From assembly GCF_022370835.2 (NCBI RefSeq), contig NZ_CP092365.1, positions 3,038,001 to 3,102,000 of the forward strand: a DNA stretch of 64,000 nucleotides, given 5' to 3'. The notes under the pieces are model-generated. The model was not told the DNA's origin. It was given only the letters and a program-made list of their open reading frames with translations, and searched no databases. The translations under genes were made by a program, and so were the position numbers. This document shows positions 9,501 through 16,228 of this stretch, one piece after another (position 1 is the stretch's first letter; every line of letters starts with the position of its first letter). Source of the stretch: Mycolicibacillus parakoreensis. Lineage in GTDB: Bacteria; Actinomycetota; Actinomycetes; Mycobacteriales; Mycobacteriaceae.

Positions 9501-9818
9501 GATCTCCTGGCCGGCGGCGGCCGACTCGGCGGCCGCCTCGGCGAAACGCACCACCCCGTACAGGCCGTTGTGGTCGGTCAGTGCCAGGGCACGCAGGTCC
9601 AATCGCACCGCCTCGGCCACCAGCTCCTCGGGGGTGCTGGCCCCGTCGAGGAAACTGAACGCCGAGTGCGCATGCAGTTCGGCGTAGTCCACCGCCGAGC
9701 GGGTGCGCACCGGCGGGGGGTGCACCGCCGCGGGCGGGGCCGCGGCGACCGGCGCCGGCCTGCCGTCGAGCACCCGCTCCATCTCGGCCCAGCTCGGGGG
9801 ACCATTGCTCCAGCCCAC
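6549..9818 (-). CDS. dnaE2: error-prone DNA polymerase III alpha subunit DnaE2
   Basis: DnaE2 is the C-family polymerase that extends past damaged template during SOS mutagenesis, acting with ImuA' and ImuB, which are encoded 16 kb away in this window. The protein has an N-terminal PHP domain (ELHAHSAFSFLDGAS), the alpha-subunit palm with DGPPDIDIDIESDRREEVI carrying catalytic aspartates, the GSAANSAVCYALGIT segment and a C-terminal OB fold (LVAGAVTHRQRPATAQGVTF). I place the start at GTG 9818, giving GWSNGPPSWAEMERVL as in M. tuberculosis Rv3370c. The ATG at 9872 would put the SOS box inside the gene. The length of 1089 residues fits the family. Confidence 0.95.
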   Translation of the reverse strand: MGWSNGPPSWAEMERVLDGRPAPVAAAPPAAVHPPPVRTRSAVDYAELHAHSAFSFLDGASTPEELVAEAVRLDLRALALTDHNGLYGVVRFAEAAAESAAAGQEIATVFGAELSLGAVSRTAQPDPPGPHLLVLARGPEGYRRLSRQLGAAHLAGGEKGRPRFELDALTEAAGGHWQILTGCRKGHLRRALQTGGPEAAAAALADLVDRFGAERVSVELTCHGQPGDDERNAALAELAPRFGVGLVATTGAHFAGPDRSRLAMALGAIRARQSLDAAAGWAAPMGGAHLRSGEEMARLLHWCPEAVRGAADLGAQCAFSLRLIAPQLPPFAVPPGHTENSWLRELTLTGARERYGPPHSTGRAGKAYAQLERELAVIAELGFPGYFLVVHDITRFCRQHDILCQGRGSAANSAVCYALGITAVDPVVNELLFERFLSPARDGPPDIDIDIESDRREEVIQYVYDRYGRTHAAQVANVITYRGRSAVRDTARALGFSPGQQDAWSKRIGRWGGLSRDDPAVEDIPAPVIELATQIAGLPRHLGIHSGGMVICDRPIADVCPVEWARMPGRTVLQWDKDDCAAIGLVKFDLLGLGMLSALHYAKDLVAEHEGIEVDFAQIDLSEPAVYAMLARADSIGVFQVESRAQMATLPRLRPRVFYDLVVQVALIRPGPIQGGSVHPYIRRRNGIDPVTYEHPSMRPALRKTLGVPLFQEQLMQLAVDCAGFSAAEADQLRRAMGSKRSTEKMRRLRTRFYTGMRERHGITGAVAERIYEKMEAFANYGFPESHALSFASLVFYSAWFKLHHPAAFCAALLRAQPMGFYSPQSLVADARRHGVTVHRACVNTSGCHADCEDGGAAVRLGLGAIRHIGVELAERLVAERRANGPFRSLPDLTFRVQLSTAQAESLATAGALECFGIDRREALWVAGAAATQRPDRLPGVGLPTGGPALPGMSATELAAADVWATGVSPDSFPTQFLRADLDALGVVPAARLPEIADGTRVLVAGAVTHRQRPATAQGVTFVNLEDETGMVNVLCTPGVWRRHHRVAATASALLIRGKVQNASGAVTVLADKLGLIPLGVATTSRDFR

Positions 9819-9830
9819 CGCACCAGCATA

Positions 9831-9846
9831 TCGAACATATGTTCGT
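9831..9846. promoter_or_regulatory. LexA SOS box upstream of dnaE2
   Basis: TCGAACATATGTTCGT matches the mycobacterial LexA operator TCGAAC-N4-GTTCGA except for the last base. It lies 13 bp upstream of the GTG start of dnaE2 and 2 bp beyond the 3' end of the preceding gene, so dnaE2 should be repressed by LexA and induced by DNA damage from its own promoter. Confidence 0.9.
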
Positions 9847-9847
9847 T

Positions 9848-10639
9848 TTATGGACGGCGGCCGGCGGCCCACGCCCGGCGATAGAGGATCGGTTGGGCGG
9901 CCACGCCGTTGGCCGCGAAATTCGCCAGCACGAACGACCGGAAGCTGCGATCGAACAGCAACGCGGGCAGGAACAGGCGCAACGCCGGCCAGCTCGCGTG
10001 ATTGACGAGGCTCACCAGGTCATCGCCGCGGCCCTCGAGGGGGTCCTCGCCGGTCGACGCATCGGGCAGGGGCCGCAGCAGCGTGGAGTCGGCGAGCGCG
10101 GTGCGGCGCTGAAACCAGCCGGCGGTGTATTCCCACACCCGGTAGACGGAGTCCGGGTCGTCGCCGTGAAAATAGTTGAACAGGAACCACGAATCGCGGC
10201 CGTGGTCCACGTCGGCGATGCGGGCGGCGTTGTCCGCCGCGGCCCGATAGCCGTGGGGCGCACACCGATCGATCCGGGCCACCATGGCGCCGAAGGTGTC
10301 GTCGGCGCGCACCGCCTCGAGGGCGCCGACCGACCGGGTGCGGATCAGCACGACCACGTCGTGGCGGGCCGGCCGGACCCCGTGGCGGGCCAGCAGCGCC
10401 GATCCCTCACCGGGCGGCCGGAACACGCCGCGGAACACGACGACCGAGGCCACGTCGTCACGCTCGGCCAACCGGATGCTGAGCGCACGCAGGTCGGCGC
10501 AAAGCCGCCGACGGGCGCCGGAGGGCGCGGCCAGCGGGCCGGCCCAACGACCGACCTCGGCCGCCAGGATCACGAACCCGTGATCGCTGGGCCGGGTCAA
10601 GCGGGCCGGGACGGCGAGTCGGTCGTTGACGAGTCTCAC
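9848..10639 (-). CDS. conserved protein of unknown function, co-transcribed with FAD monooxygenase
   Basis: I do not recognise this 263-residue protein. The start is GTG at 10639, with AAGGAG seven bases upstream, and the gene follows the FAD monooxygenase on the same strand after 32 bp, so it is probably its operon partner under the TetR repressor. The sequence alternates beta-like segments (ASVVVFRGVF, HDVVVLIRT) with helices in its first half. The second half is aromatic-rich (SWFLFNYFHGDD, VWEYTAGWFQRR, VNHASWPALRLFLPALLFD). There is no signal peptide or clear membrane segment. A dimeric alpha/beta-barrel fold is a guess from the pattern. It might act on the same substrate as the monooxygenase. 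Confidence 0.72.
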   Translation of the reverse strand: MRLVNDRLAVPARLTRPSDHGFVILAAEVGRWAGPLAAPSGARRRLCADLRALSIRLAERDDVASVVVFRGVFRPPGEGSALLARHGVRPARHDVVVLIRTRSVGALEAVRADDTFGAMVARIDRCAPHGYRAAADNAARIADVDHGRDSWFLFNYFHGDDPDSVYRVWEYTAGWFQRRTALADSTLLRPLPDASTGEDPLEGRGDDLVSLVNHASWPALRLFLPALLFDRSFRSFVLANFAANGVAAQPILYRRAWAAGRRP

Positions 10640-10671
10640 GGTGTCTCCTTCTTCGGTGTTCTCCAGGGGAG

Positions 10672-11832
10672 TCAGCGGCGGTCCAGGCCCGACAGCCGCC
10701 AGGCCAACGCGTGGCGGACGGTGGGCACCGCGCCGAGGGCCCGCAGCAGGTGGTTGCGCGCGGCGCGACGGCGCAGGGTGGCCACCGTGGTCAGCCGGTG
10801 GGTCGCGGCGACGACGCGTCCGGCGGTGCGCCGCCGCTCCGCGGCGTAGCCGTCGAGGACGCCCGCTCGGTCAGCGGCGTCGAGCCGGGTCGCGGCGTCA
10901 CCGCCGAGCACCCGCGCCAGCGCCTGCCCGAGGGCGACCGCGTCCTCGATGCCCAGATTCATCCCCTGCCCTCCGGCCGGGGAGTGCACGTGGGCGGCGT
11001 CGCCGGCGAGCAGGATCCGGTCGGCGCCGAAGGTGTCGGCGAGCCGATGGTGCACCCGGAACCGCGAACCCCACACCACCCGGTCGACCACGGCGGGCAC
11101 CCGCTGCGGGCCGCGTTCGTCGAGCAGCCGCTGCACGAATCCGGTGTCGGGAGAGCTCGGGGCCGCCGGCACGGTCGCCACGATGCGCGACAGGCCGTCG
11201 GGAAGCGGCGCGACGACCAGCAGCCCGGCCGGTGCGAAGTACAAGACGACCTCGTCGGCGGGGACCCCGCCGCGGAGCCGCACGTCGGCGAGCGTGAACG
11301 ACTCGGCGTAGCTGGCGCCGCGGAAGGCAATGCGCGCCTGGTCGCGCACCGTGCTGTGCATCCCGTCGGCGCCGATCACGTACCGGGCCTGCAGCACCGC
11401 ACCGTCGCCGAACGTGACCTGCACACCGTCGCGGTGCCGGTGGAGCCCGGCGACCTCGGCCGGGCGCGCGACCGTGGCGCCGAGTTCGGTCAGCCGGTTG
11501 AGCAAGATGGCCTCGGTGTCGGCCTGCGAGATCATCAACGTGTACGGGTACGGCGTGGGCAACCGGTCGAACGGCACCCGGATGAGCAGGTCATCGCGGT
11601 CGCGGATGGTGAACGTCGAGATGGGCACCCCGCGTGCCACCAGGTCGGGAACCACCCCGTAGGGCTCGAGCAGTTCCAGGGTGTGGGCGTGCACCACGGC
11701 GGCCCGCGACGTGTTCGCCGCCGCACCCTGGCGGTCGACGACGGTCACCGCGTGGCCGAGTTGGGTCAGCACCACCGCGGCGGTCAGCCCGACCGGCCCG
11801 GCGCCGACCACCAAGGTGGTGGTGTCCCGCAT
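10672..11832 (-). CDS. FAD-dependent aromatic monooxygenase (PheA/TfdB type)
   Basis: This is a class A flavoprotein monooxygenase of about 386 residues, expected to hydroxylate an aromatic or polyketide-like substrate using NAD(P)H and O2. It has the N-terminal dinucleotide-binding GAGPVGLTAAVVL, the second FAD/NADPH motif VIGADGMHSTVRDQ and the GDAAHVHSPAGGQGMNLGIEDA FAD-ribityl signature. The ATG at 11832 is chosen because AAAGGGGG lies just upstream and the dinucleotide motif starts eight residues in. The longer frame would run through the operators. It is divergent from a TetR gene across a 101-bp region carrying two matching operator-like sites. The substrate is unknown. Confidence 0.88.
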   Translation of the reverse strand: MRDTTTLVVGAGPVGLTAAVVLTQLGHAVTVVDRQGAAANTSRAAVVHAHTLELLEPYGVVPDLVARGVPISTFTIRDRDDLLIRVPFDRLPTPYPYTLMISQADTEAILLNRLTELGATVARPAEVAGLHRHRDGVQVTFGDGAVLQARYVIGADGMHSTVRDQARIAFRGASYAESFTLADVRLRGGVPADEVVLYFAPAGLLVVAPLPDGLSRIVATVPAAPSSPDTGFVQRLLDERGPQRVPAVVDRVVWGSRFRVHHRLADTFGADRILLAGDAAHVHSPAGGQGMNLGIEDAVALGQALARVLGGDAATRLDAADRAGVLDGYAAERRRTAGRVVAATHRLTTVATLRRRAARNHLLRALGAVPTVRHALAWRLSGLDRR

Positions 11833-11859
11833 GACGACCCCCTTTGCCAACGTATGTTT

Positions 11860-11919
11860 GCCAACAGTTGTTGACTTCGACGCTAGACCCCGGAGCCACA
11901 CTTGTCAACAAGCGTTGGC
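11860..11919. promoter_or_regulatory. two inverted TetR operator-like sites
   Basis: GCCAACAGTTGTTGAC (11860-11875) and GTCAACAAGCGTTGGC (11904-11919) are the same 16-bp sequence in opposite orientation with two mismatches. Each is also roughly palindromic (CAACA-N2-TGTTG for the first). Their centres are 44 bp apart, about four helical turns, between the divergent monooxygenase and TetR starts, so they probably serve both promoters. Confidence 0.78.
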
Positions 11920-11933
11920 CTACTCTGGTGGGC

Positions 11934-12479
11934 ATGAGACGTTCGGCCGCCGAGACCAAATCCGTCATCCTCGCCGCGGCACGCGCGCGCTTCGCCGCCG
12001 ACGGCTACGAACGTGCCACCATCCGCGCCATCGCCGCCGACGCGGACATCGATCCGTCGATGGTGATGCGCTACTACGGCACCAAGGAGGGGTTGTTCGC
12101 CGCGGCCGCCGACTTCGACCTGGAACTGCCCGACCTCGCCCGCACGCCGCGCGACCGCCTCGGCGCCACCCTGGCCGCACATTTTCTGGAACGCTGGGAA
12201 CGCGACGGGGCCCTGCTGATCCTGCTGCGTACCGGCGTCACCAATGACGCGGTCGCCGAGCGGATGCGGACGATCTTCGCCGCCCAGCTCGCCCCGGTCA
12301 TCGCCGCGCTCACCGACGACCCGGCCGAGGCGTCGCGGCGGGCCAGCCTGGCGGCCTCGCAGGTCCTCGGCATGGCGCTGTGCCGGTACGTACTGGCGTT
12401 CCCGCCGCTGGTCGAGATGGACCGCGGGGCCGTCATCGACTGGATCGGCCCGACGCTGCAGCGCTACCTGGTCGGCTGA
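11934..12479 (+). CDS. TetR family repressor
   Basis: This 181-residue regulator has an N-terminal TetR helix-turn-helix (SVILAAARARFAADGYERA, then SMVMRYYGTKEGLF) and an all-helical ligand-binding C-terminal half. I chose ATG 11934 because the longer upstream frame would begin inside the operator region and the HTH already sits at residues 8-55. It is divergent from the FAD monooxygenase and most likely represses that operon and itself through the two matching sites upstream. Its C-terminus (DWIGPTLQRYLVG) closely resembles that of the TetR at 55438, which also has a similar operator. Confidence 0.88.
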   Translation: MRRSAAETKSVILAAARARFAADGYERATIRAIAADADIDPSMVMRYYGTKEGLFAAAADFDLELPDLARTPRDRLGATLAAHFLERWERDGALLILLRTGVTNDAVAERMRTIFAAQLAPVIAALTDDPAEASRRASLAASQVLGMALCRYVLAFPPLVEMDRGAVIDWIGPTLQRYLVG

Positions 12480-12555
12480 GCGCGCGGCGGTGGCGCGTGG
12501 TGGCGGCGGCGCTGTCACGCCTCGTCGCGCCCGCCGGATTCAGTAGGGTGAGGCT

Positions 12556-13776
12556 GTGCACGACGTCACCGGCCGGCCCGCGCGTCTGACCCCCGAGGAC
12601 CGGCTGCACCGCTACCAGACCGCGTTCGCCGGTTGTGACGTGCCGTTCGCGTTCGTCGACCTCGATGCGCTGTGGGCCAACGCCGCCCGGCTGCTGGCGT
12701 TAGCCGGCGACAAACCGATCCGGGTGGCCTCCAAGTCGTTGCGCTGCCGGGCGCTGCAGCGTGCGATCCTCGACGCCGACGACCGCTTCGACGGGCTGCT
12801 GACGTTCACCGCGGCCGAGACGCTGTGGCTGGCCGAACACGGCTTCACCAACCTGCTGCTCGCCTACCCGACCACCGACCGGGCCGCGGTGGCCGCCCTC
12901 GGCGAGCTGACCGCCGCCGCGCCGCGGACCGCCCCGATCATCATGGTCGACAGCGTCGAGCACCTCGATCTGCTCACCGCCGCGACCAGCGCACCGCTGC
13001 GGGTCTGCCTGGATCTCGACGCCGGCTACCGTCGGGCCGGGCTCGCGATCGGCCCCAAACGCTCACCGCTGCGCACCCCCGCCCAGGCGCGGGCGTTCGC
13101 CGAACAGATCGCGCGGCGCCCGACGCTGCGGCTGGAGGCGATGATGTGCTACGAGGGCCACATCGCCGGGGTCGGCGACGACGTCGCCGGCAAACCCCTC
13201 TACAGCCGGGCCGTCCGGTGGCTGCAACGCCGATCGTTCGCCGAGCTGCGGGACCGCCGCGCCGAGGCGGTCGCGCGGGTACGCGAGGTCGCCGAGATCA
13301 GCATCGTCAACGCCGGCGGCACCGGTGATCTGCACCTGGTCGCCGGCGAGCCGGCGATCACCGAGGCCACCGCCGGGTCGGGTTTCTACGCGCCGACCCT
13401 GTTCGACTCCTACACGGCGTTCACGCTGGCGCCCGCGGCGATGTTCGCGCTGCCGGTCTCCCGCCGGTTCGACGCCACCACGGTGACCGCGCTCGGCGGC
13501 GGGTATCTGGCCAGCGGGGTCGGCGGCAGCGACCGGATGCCCTCGCCGTACCTGCCGAGCGGGCTGCGACTGGACCCGCGGGAAGGCGCCGGGGAGGTGC
13601 AGACCCCGCTGTACGGCCCGCCCGCCCGGTCGTTGCGCATCGGGGACCGGGTGTACTTCCGGCACGCCAAGGCCGGCGAGCTGTGCGAACGCTTCGACCG
13701 GTTGTATCTGGTCCGCGGCGACCGGATCGTCGAGCAGGTGCCCACCTACCGCGGGGAAGGACGGACGTTTCTGTGA
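12556..13776 (+). CDS. PLP enzyme of the alanine racemase-N / D-threonine aldolase family
   Basis: This 406-residue protein has the fold-type III PLP barrel of bacterial D-threonine aldolases and related D-amino-acid dehydratases. The PLP lysine is in IRVASKSLRCRALQ, the barrel continues through VCLDLDAGYRRAGLAIG and MMCYEGHIAGVG, and the C-terminal D-serine-dehydratase-like domain contains YFRHAKAGELCERF with possible metal ligands. It starts with GTG at 12556 after AGGGTGAGG. Its stop overlaps the next gene by four bases (GTGA), so the two are translationally coupled. The actual amino acid substrate cannot be read from the sequence. Confidence 0.85.
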   Translation: MHDVTGRPARLTPEDRLHRYQTAFAGCDVPFAFVDLDALWANAARLLALAGDKPIRVASKSLRCRALQRAILDADDRFDGLLTFTAAETLWLAEHGFTNLLLAYPTTDRAAVAALGELTAAAPRTAPIIMVDSVEHLDLLTAATSAPLRVCLDLDAGYRRAGLAIGPKRSPLRTPAQARAFAEQIARRPTLRLEAMMCYEGHIAGVGDDVAGKPLYSRAVRWLQRRSFAELRDRRAEAVARVREVAEISIVNAGGTGDLHLVAGEPAITEATAGSGFYAPTLFDSYTAFTLAPAAMFALPVSRRFDATTVTALGGGYLASGVGGSDRMPSPYLPSGLRLDPREGAGEVQTPLYGPPARSLRIGDRVYFRHAKAGELCERFDRLYLVRGDRIVEQVPTYRGEGRTFL

Positions 13777-15077
13777 GCGCGCGGGCCGCCCCGAGACCGC
13801 GGTGGCGCAACTGGTCCGGCACCCAGGGGTGCACCCCGACGGCGGTGGCCCGGCCCACCTCGCAGGCCGAACTGGTCGAGACCGTGGCCGCCGCGGCCCG
13901 CCGCGGCCAGCCGGTGCGCGCGGTCGGCAGCGGTCATTCCTTCACCGACTGCGCCTGCACCGACGGGGTGATGATCGACATGACCGGGCTGGGGCGGGTG
14001 CTGGACGCCGACCCGGTCAGCGGTCTGGTGACCCTCGAGGGCGGGGCCACCTTGCGCAGCCTCGGTGCGCGACTGGCGACGTACGGGCTGGGACTGGCCA
14101 ACCAGGGCGACATCGACGCCCAGACGATCACCGGCGCCACCGCCACCGCCACCCACGGCACCGGGGCGCGCTTCCCGAACCTGTCGGCCCAACTCGCGTC
14201 GCTGCGCCTGGTGACCGCCGCCGGCGAGGTCGTCGACGTCGACGACGGGGACGACCTTCTGGCCGCCCGGGTGTCGCTGGGGGCACTGGGGGTGATCTCT
14301 GAAGTCACCGTGCAGGCGGTGCCGCTGTACACCCTGCACCGCCGCGACGAACGACGGCCGCTGGCCGAGACGCTGGACCGACTCGACGAATCAGCCGACG
14401 ACAACGACCATTTCGAGTTTTTCCTGTTCCCCTACACCGAGACCGCGCTGACCCGCACCACCGCGCGCAGCGTCGCCGAGCCCACCCCCACCGCGGCGTG
14501 GAAACGCCGGTTGCACACCGGCGTCGAGAACGGCGGTCTGGGCCTGATCTGTCGGGTCGGGCGGCTGCTGCCCGCCGCCGCGCCCCGGCTCAACCGGCTG
14601 ATCACCGCGATGATGACCCCGGCCACCGTCTGCGACCACGCCTACAAGGTCTATGCCACCGAACGCAAGGTGAAGTTCACCGAGATGGAGTACGCACTGC
14701 CCCGCCGGCACGCCCGGGAGGCCATCGAACGGGTCGTCGCGGTGATCCGCCGGCGCCGCTGGCCGATCCTGTTCCCGATCGAGGTGCGCTTCGCCGCCGC
14801 CGACGACGCGTTGCTGTCCACCGCGCACCACCGCGACACCTGCTACATCGCCGTGCACCAGTACCGCGGAATGGAATTCGAAGAGTTCTTCCGCACGGTC
14901 GAACAGATCATGGATGAGTATGCGGGCCGGCCCCATTGGGGGAAATACCACTTCCAGACCGCCGAGACCCTGCGCGAGCGGTACCCGGCGTTCGACCGGT
15001 TCACCGCGGTGCGCGACCGACTCGACCCGCAGCGGGTCTTCGCCAACGACTACACCCGACGGGTGCTGGGTCCGTGA
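13773..15077 (+). CDS. FAD-linked aldonolactone oxidase/dehydrogenase (L-gulono- or D-arabinono-lactone type)
   Basis: This 434-residue VAO/PCMH flavoprotein resembles M. tuberculosis Rv1771 (L-gulono-1,4-lactone dehydrogenase). The FAD domain shows VRAVGSGHSFTDCACTDG and ITGATATATHGTG. The C-terminal ALO domain ends with HWGKYHFQTAETL and the RVFANDYTRRVLGP tail. The GTG at 13773 overlaps the upstream stop, so the frame to the left is non-coding. Rv1771 is a dehydrogenase that does not need oxygen, but whether this protein is an oxidase or a dehydrogenase cannot be told from the sequence. A 27-codon dipeptidase-like stub follows, overlapping by four bases. Confidence 0.88.
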   Translation: MSARAAPRPRWRNWSGTQGCTPTAVARPTSQAELVETVAAAARRGQPVRAVGSGHSFTDCACTDGVMIDMTGLGRVLDADPVSGLVTLEGGATLRSLGARLATYGLGLANQGDIDAQTITGATATATHGTGARFPNLSAQLASLRLVTAAGEVVDVDDGDDLLAARVSLGALGVISEVTVQAVPLYTLHRRDERRPLAETLDRLDESADDNDHFEFFLFPYTETALTRTTARSVAEPTPTAAWKRRLHTGVENGGLGLICRVGRLLPAAAPRLNRLITAMMTPATVCDHAYKVYATERKVKFTEMEYALPRRHAREAIERVVAVIRRRRWPILFPIEVRFAAADDALLSTAHHRDTCYIAVHQYRGMEFEEFFRTVEQIMDEYAGRPHWGKYHFQTAETLRERYPAFDRFTAVRDRLDPQRVFANDYTRRVLGP

Positions 15078-15157
15078 GCGCGGCACCGCTTCTCTGGGAT
15101 CAGCACGCCTGTCTGCCGCTGGCGCCCGACGCCGACGTCGCGGCGCTGCGGCGCTAG
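15074..15157 (+). pseudogene. N-terminal stub of a probable M19 membrane dipeptidase
   Basis: GTG at 15074 overlaps the lactone oxidase stop (GTGA) and opens a 27-codon frame ending at TAG 15157. It reads SAAPLLWDQHACLPLAPDAD and then AALRR. The D-x-H-x2-LP pattern a few residues from the start resembles the first metal-binding segment of M19 renal-dipeptidase-like enzymes, which I recall as the third gene of this cluster in other mycobacteria. The remaining roughly 300 codons are absent, and the next gene ends only 8 bp later on the other strand. I read this as the remnant of a deletion. It could instead be a chance short ORF. Confidence 0.55.
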
Positions 15158-15164
15158 GCCGGGC

Positions 15165-16058
15165 TCACCGCCGTCGCGCGACGATGACCGGGGTCTGCAC
15201 CGCCTGGACGACGGCGCTGCTCACCGAGCCCAGCAGCATGCCGGTGAACCCGCCGCGGCCATGGCTGCCGACCACCACGAGTTGGGCGTCCTTGGAGTGT
15301 TCGATGAGTTGGTCGGCGGGGCGGCCGGCCACCACCACCCGACGCACCTCGACATCGGGATAGCGTTCCTGCCAGCCGGCCAGCTGTTCGGCCAGCGCCC
15401 GCTCCGCCTCGGCGGCCATCGCCGGGAAATCCAGACCGGCGGGCACATCGTTGACCGCCAGATCGATCCAGGCATTGACCGCCACCAGCGGCACCCCGCG
15501 AAATGACGCCTCCTCGAACGCGATCGCCACCGCGTTCTCCGATACCGCCGAGCCGTCGCAGCCGACCACCACCGGTGCGGTCCCCGGGTGCTCGGTGGCC
15601 ATGTCCTCGTCACGAAGCACCGCGACCGGGCACAGCGCGTGGTGCAGCAGTCCGGAACTGACCGATCCGAGCAGGCTGCGCCGCAGCCACCCGTGCCCGC
15701 GTGAGCCGACCACCAGCATGGCGGCCTGTTTGCTCAACTCCACCAGCGTGGGAATGGTCGACCCGGTGACGATCTGCCCGCGCACCTGGGTCGGACGCGC
15801 CGAGGGTTCGATCTCCTCGACGAGGGCCAGCGCGGCCTGCACGTGTTCTTTGCCCTGCTCCTCCTGCCACTGGGCGTAGCCGGGTGGCATCGGGGTTTCG
15901 GGGAACGTCATCGTCACCGGTGAAGCCAGCACGTGCACCAATGTGAGGTCGAGGTTGCGCAGCGCGGCCGTGCGAGCCGCCCAGTCCACGGCGACCTTCG
16001 CCGACGGGGAACCGTCGACGGCCACCACAATTCCGCGATTGACACCCGGCGCCGACAT
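15165..16058 (-). CDS. tandem-domain universal stress protein
   Basis: This 297-residue protein has two UspA domains. The first begins [19 protein letters not shown] and carries the ATP-binding [17 protein letters not shown]. The second begins [18 protein letters not shown] and carries [17 protein letters not shown], so both nucleotide loops are intact. ATG 16058 is preceded by GAGAGGAGAC. It is divergent from the otsB1-like gene. In M. tuberculosis the same pair is Rv2005c/Rv2006 (otsB1) of the DosR dormancy regulon. I looked for the DosR palindrome in the 170-bp gap and found no recognisable copy. Confidence 0.9.
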   Translation of the reverse strand: MSAPGVNRGIVVAVDGSPSAKVAVDWAARTAALRNLDLTLVHVLASPVTMTFPETPMPPGYAQWQEEQGKEHVQAALALVEEIEPSARPTQVRGQIVTGSTIPTLVELSKQAAMLVVGSRGHGWLRRSLLGSVSSGLLHHALCPVAVLRDEDMATEHPGTAPVVVGCDGSAVSENAVAIAFEEASFRGVPLVAVNAWIDLAVNDVPAGLDFPAMAAEAERALAEQLAGWQERYPDVEVRRVVVAGRPADQLIEHSKDAQLVVVGSHGRGGFTGMLLGSVSSAVVQAVQTPVIVARRR

Positions 16059-16228
16059 CTCGGTCTCCTCTCGCGCGGTCCCGCGACCGCCTACTGCCTC
16101 TAAGGCATACCACGGCATCCCACGTCGGCCCACCCGCAAGCCGCGGCGTTGTGGCATCGTCGGAGCCAGAACGCAAGGGGGAGCTCACCGCACTCGGGCA
16201 CCCCGTCGGCGACCCGGGAGGTTGGGCA

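Noticed and set aside
9819..9872. Upstream ATG for dnaE2 at 9872
   Set aside because: It would place the SOS operator inside the coding sequence and add residues not found in DnaE2. GTG 9818 fits better.
16059..16228. DosR binding site expected between the stress protein and otsB1 genes
   Set aside because: No match to the DosR palindrome was seen by eye, so control by DosR is not claimed.
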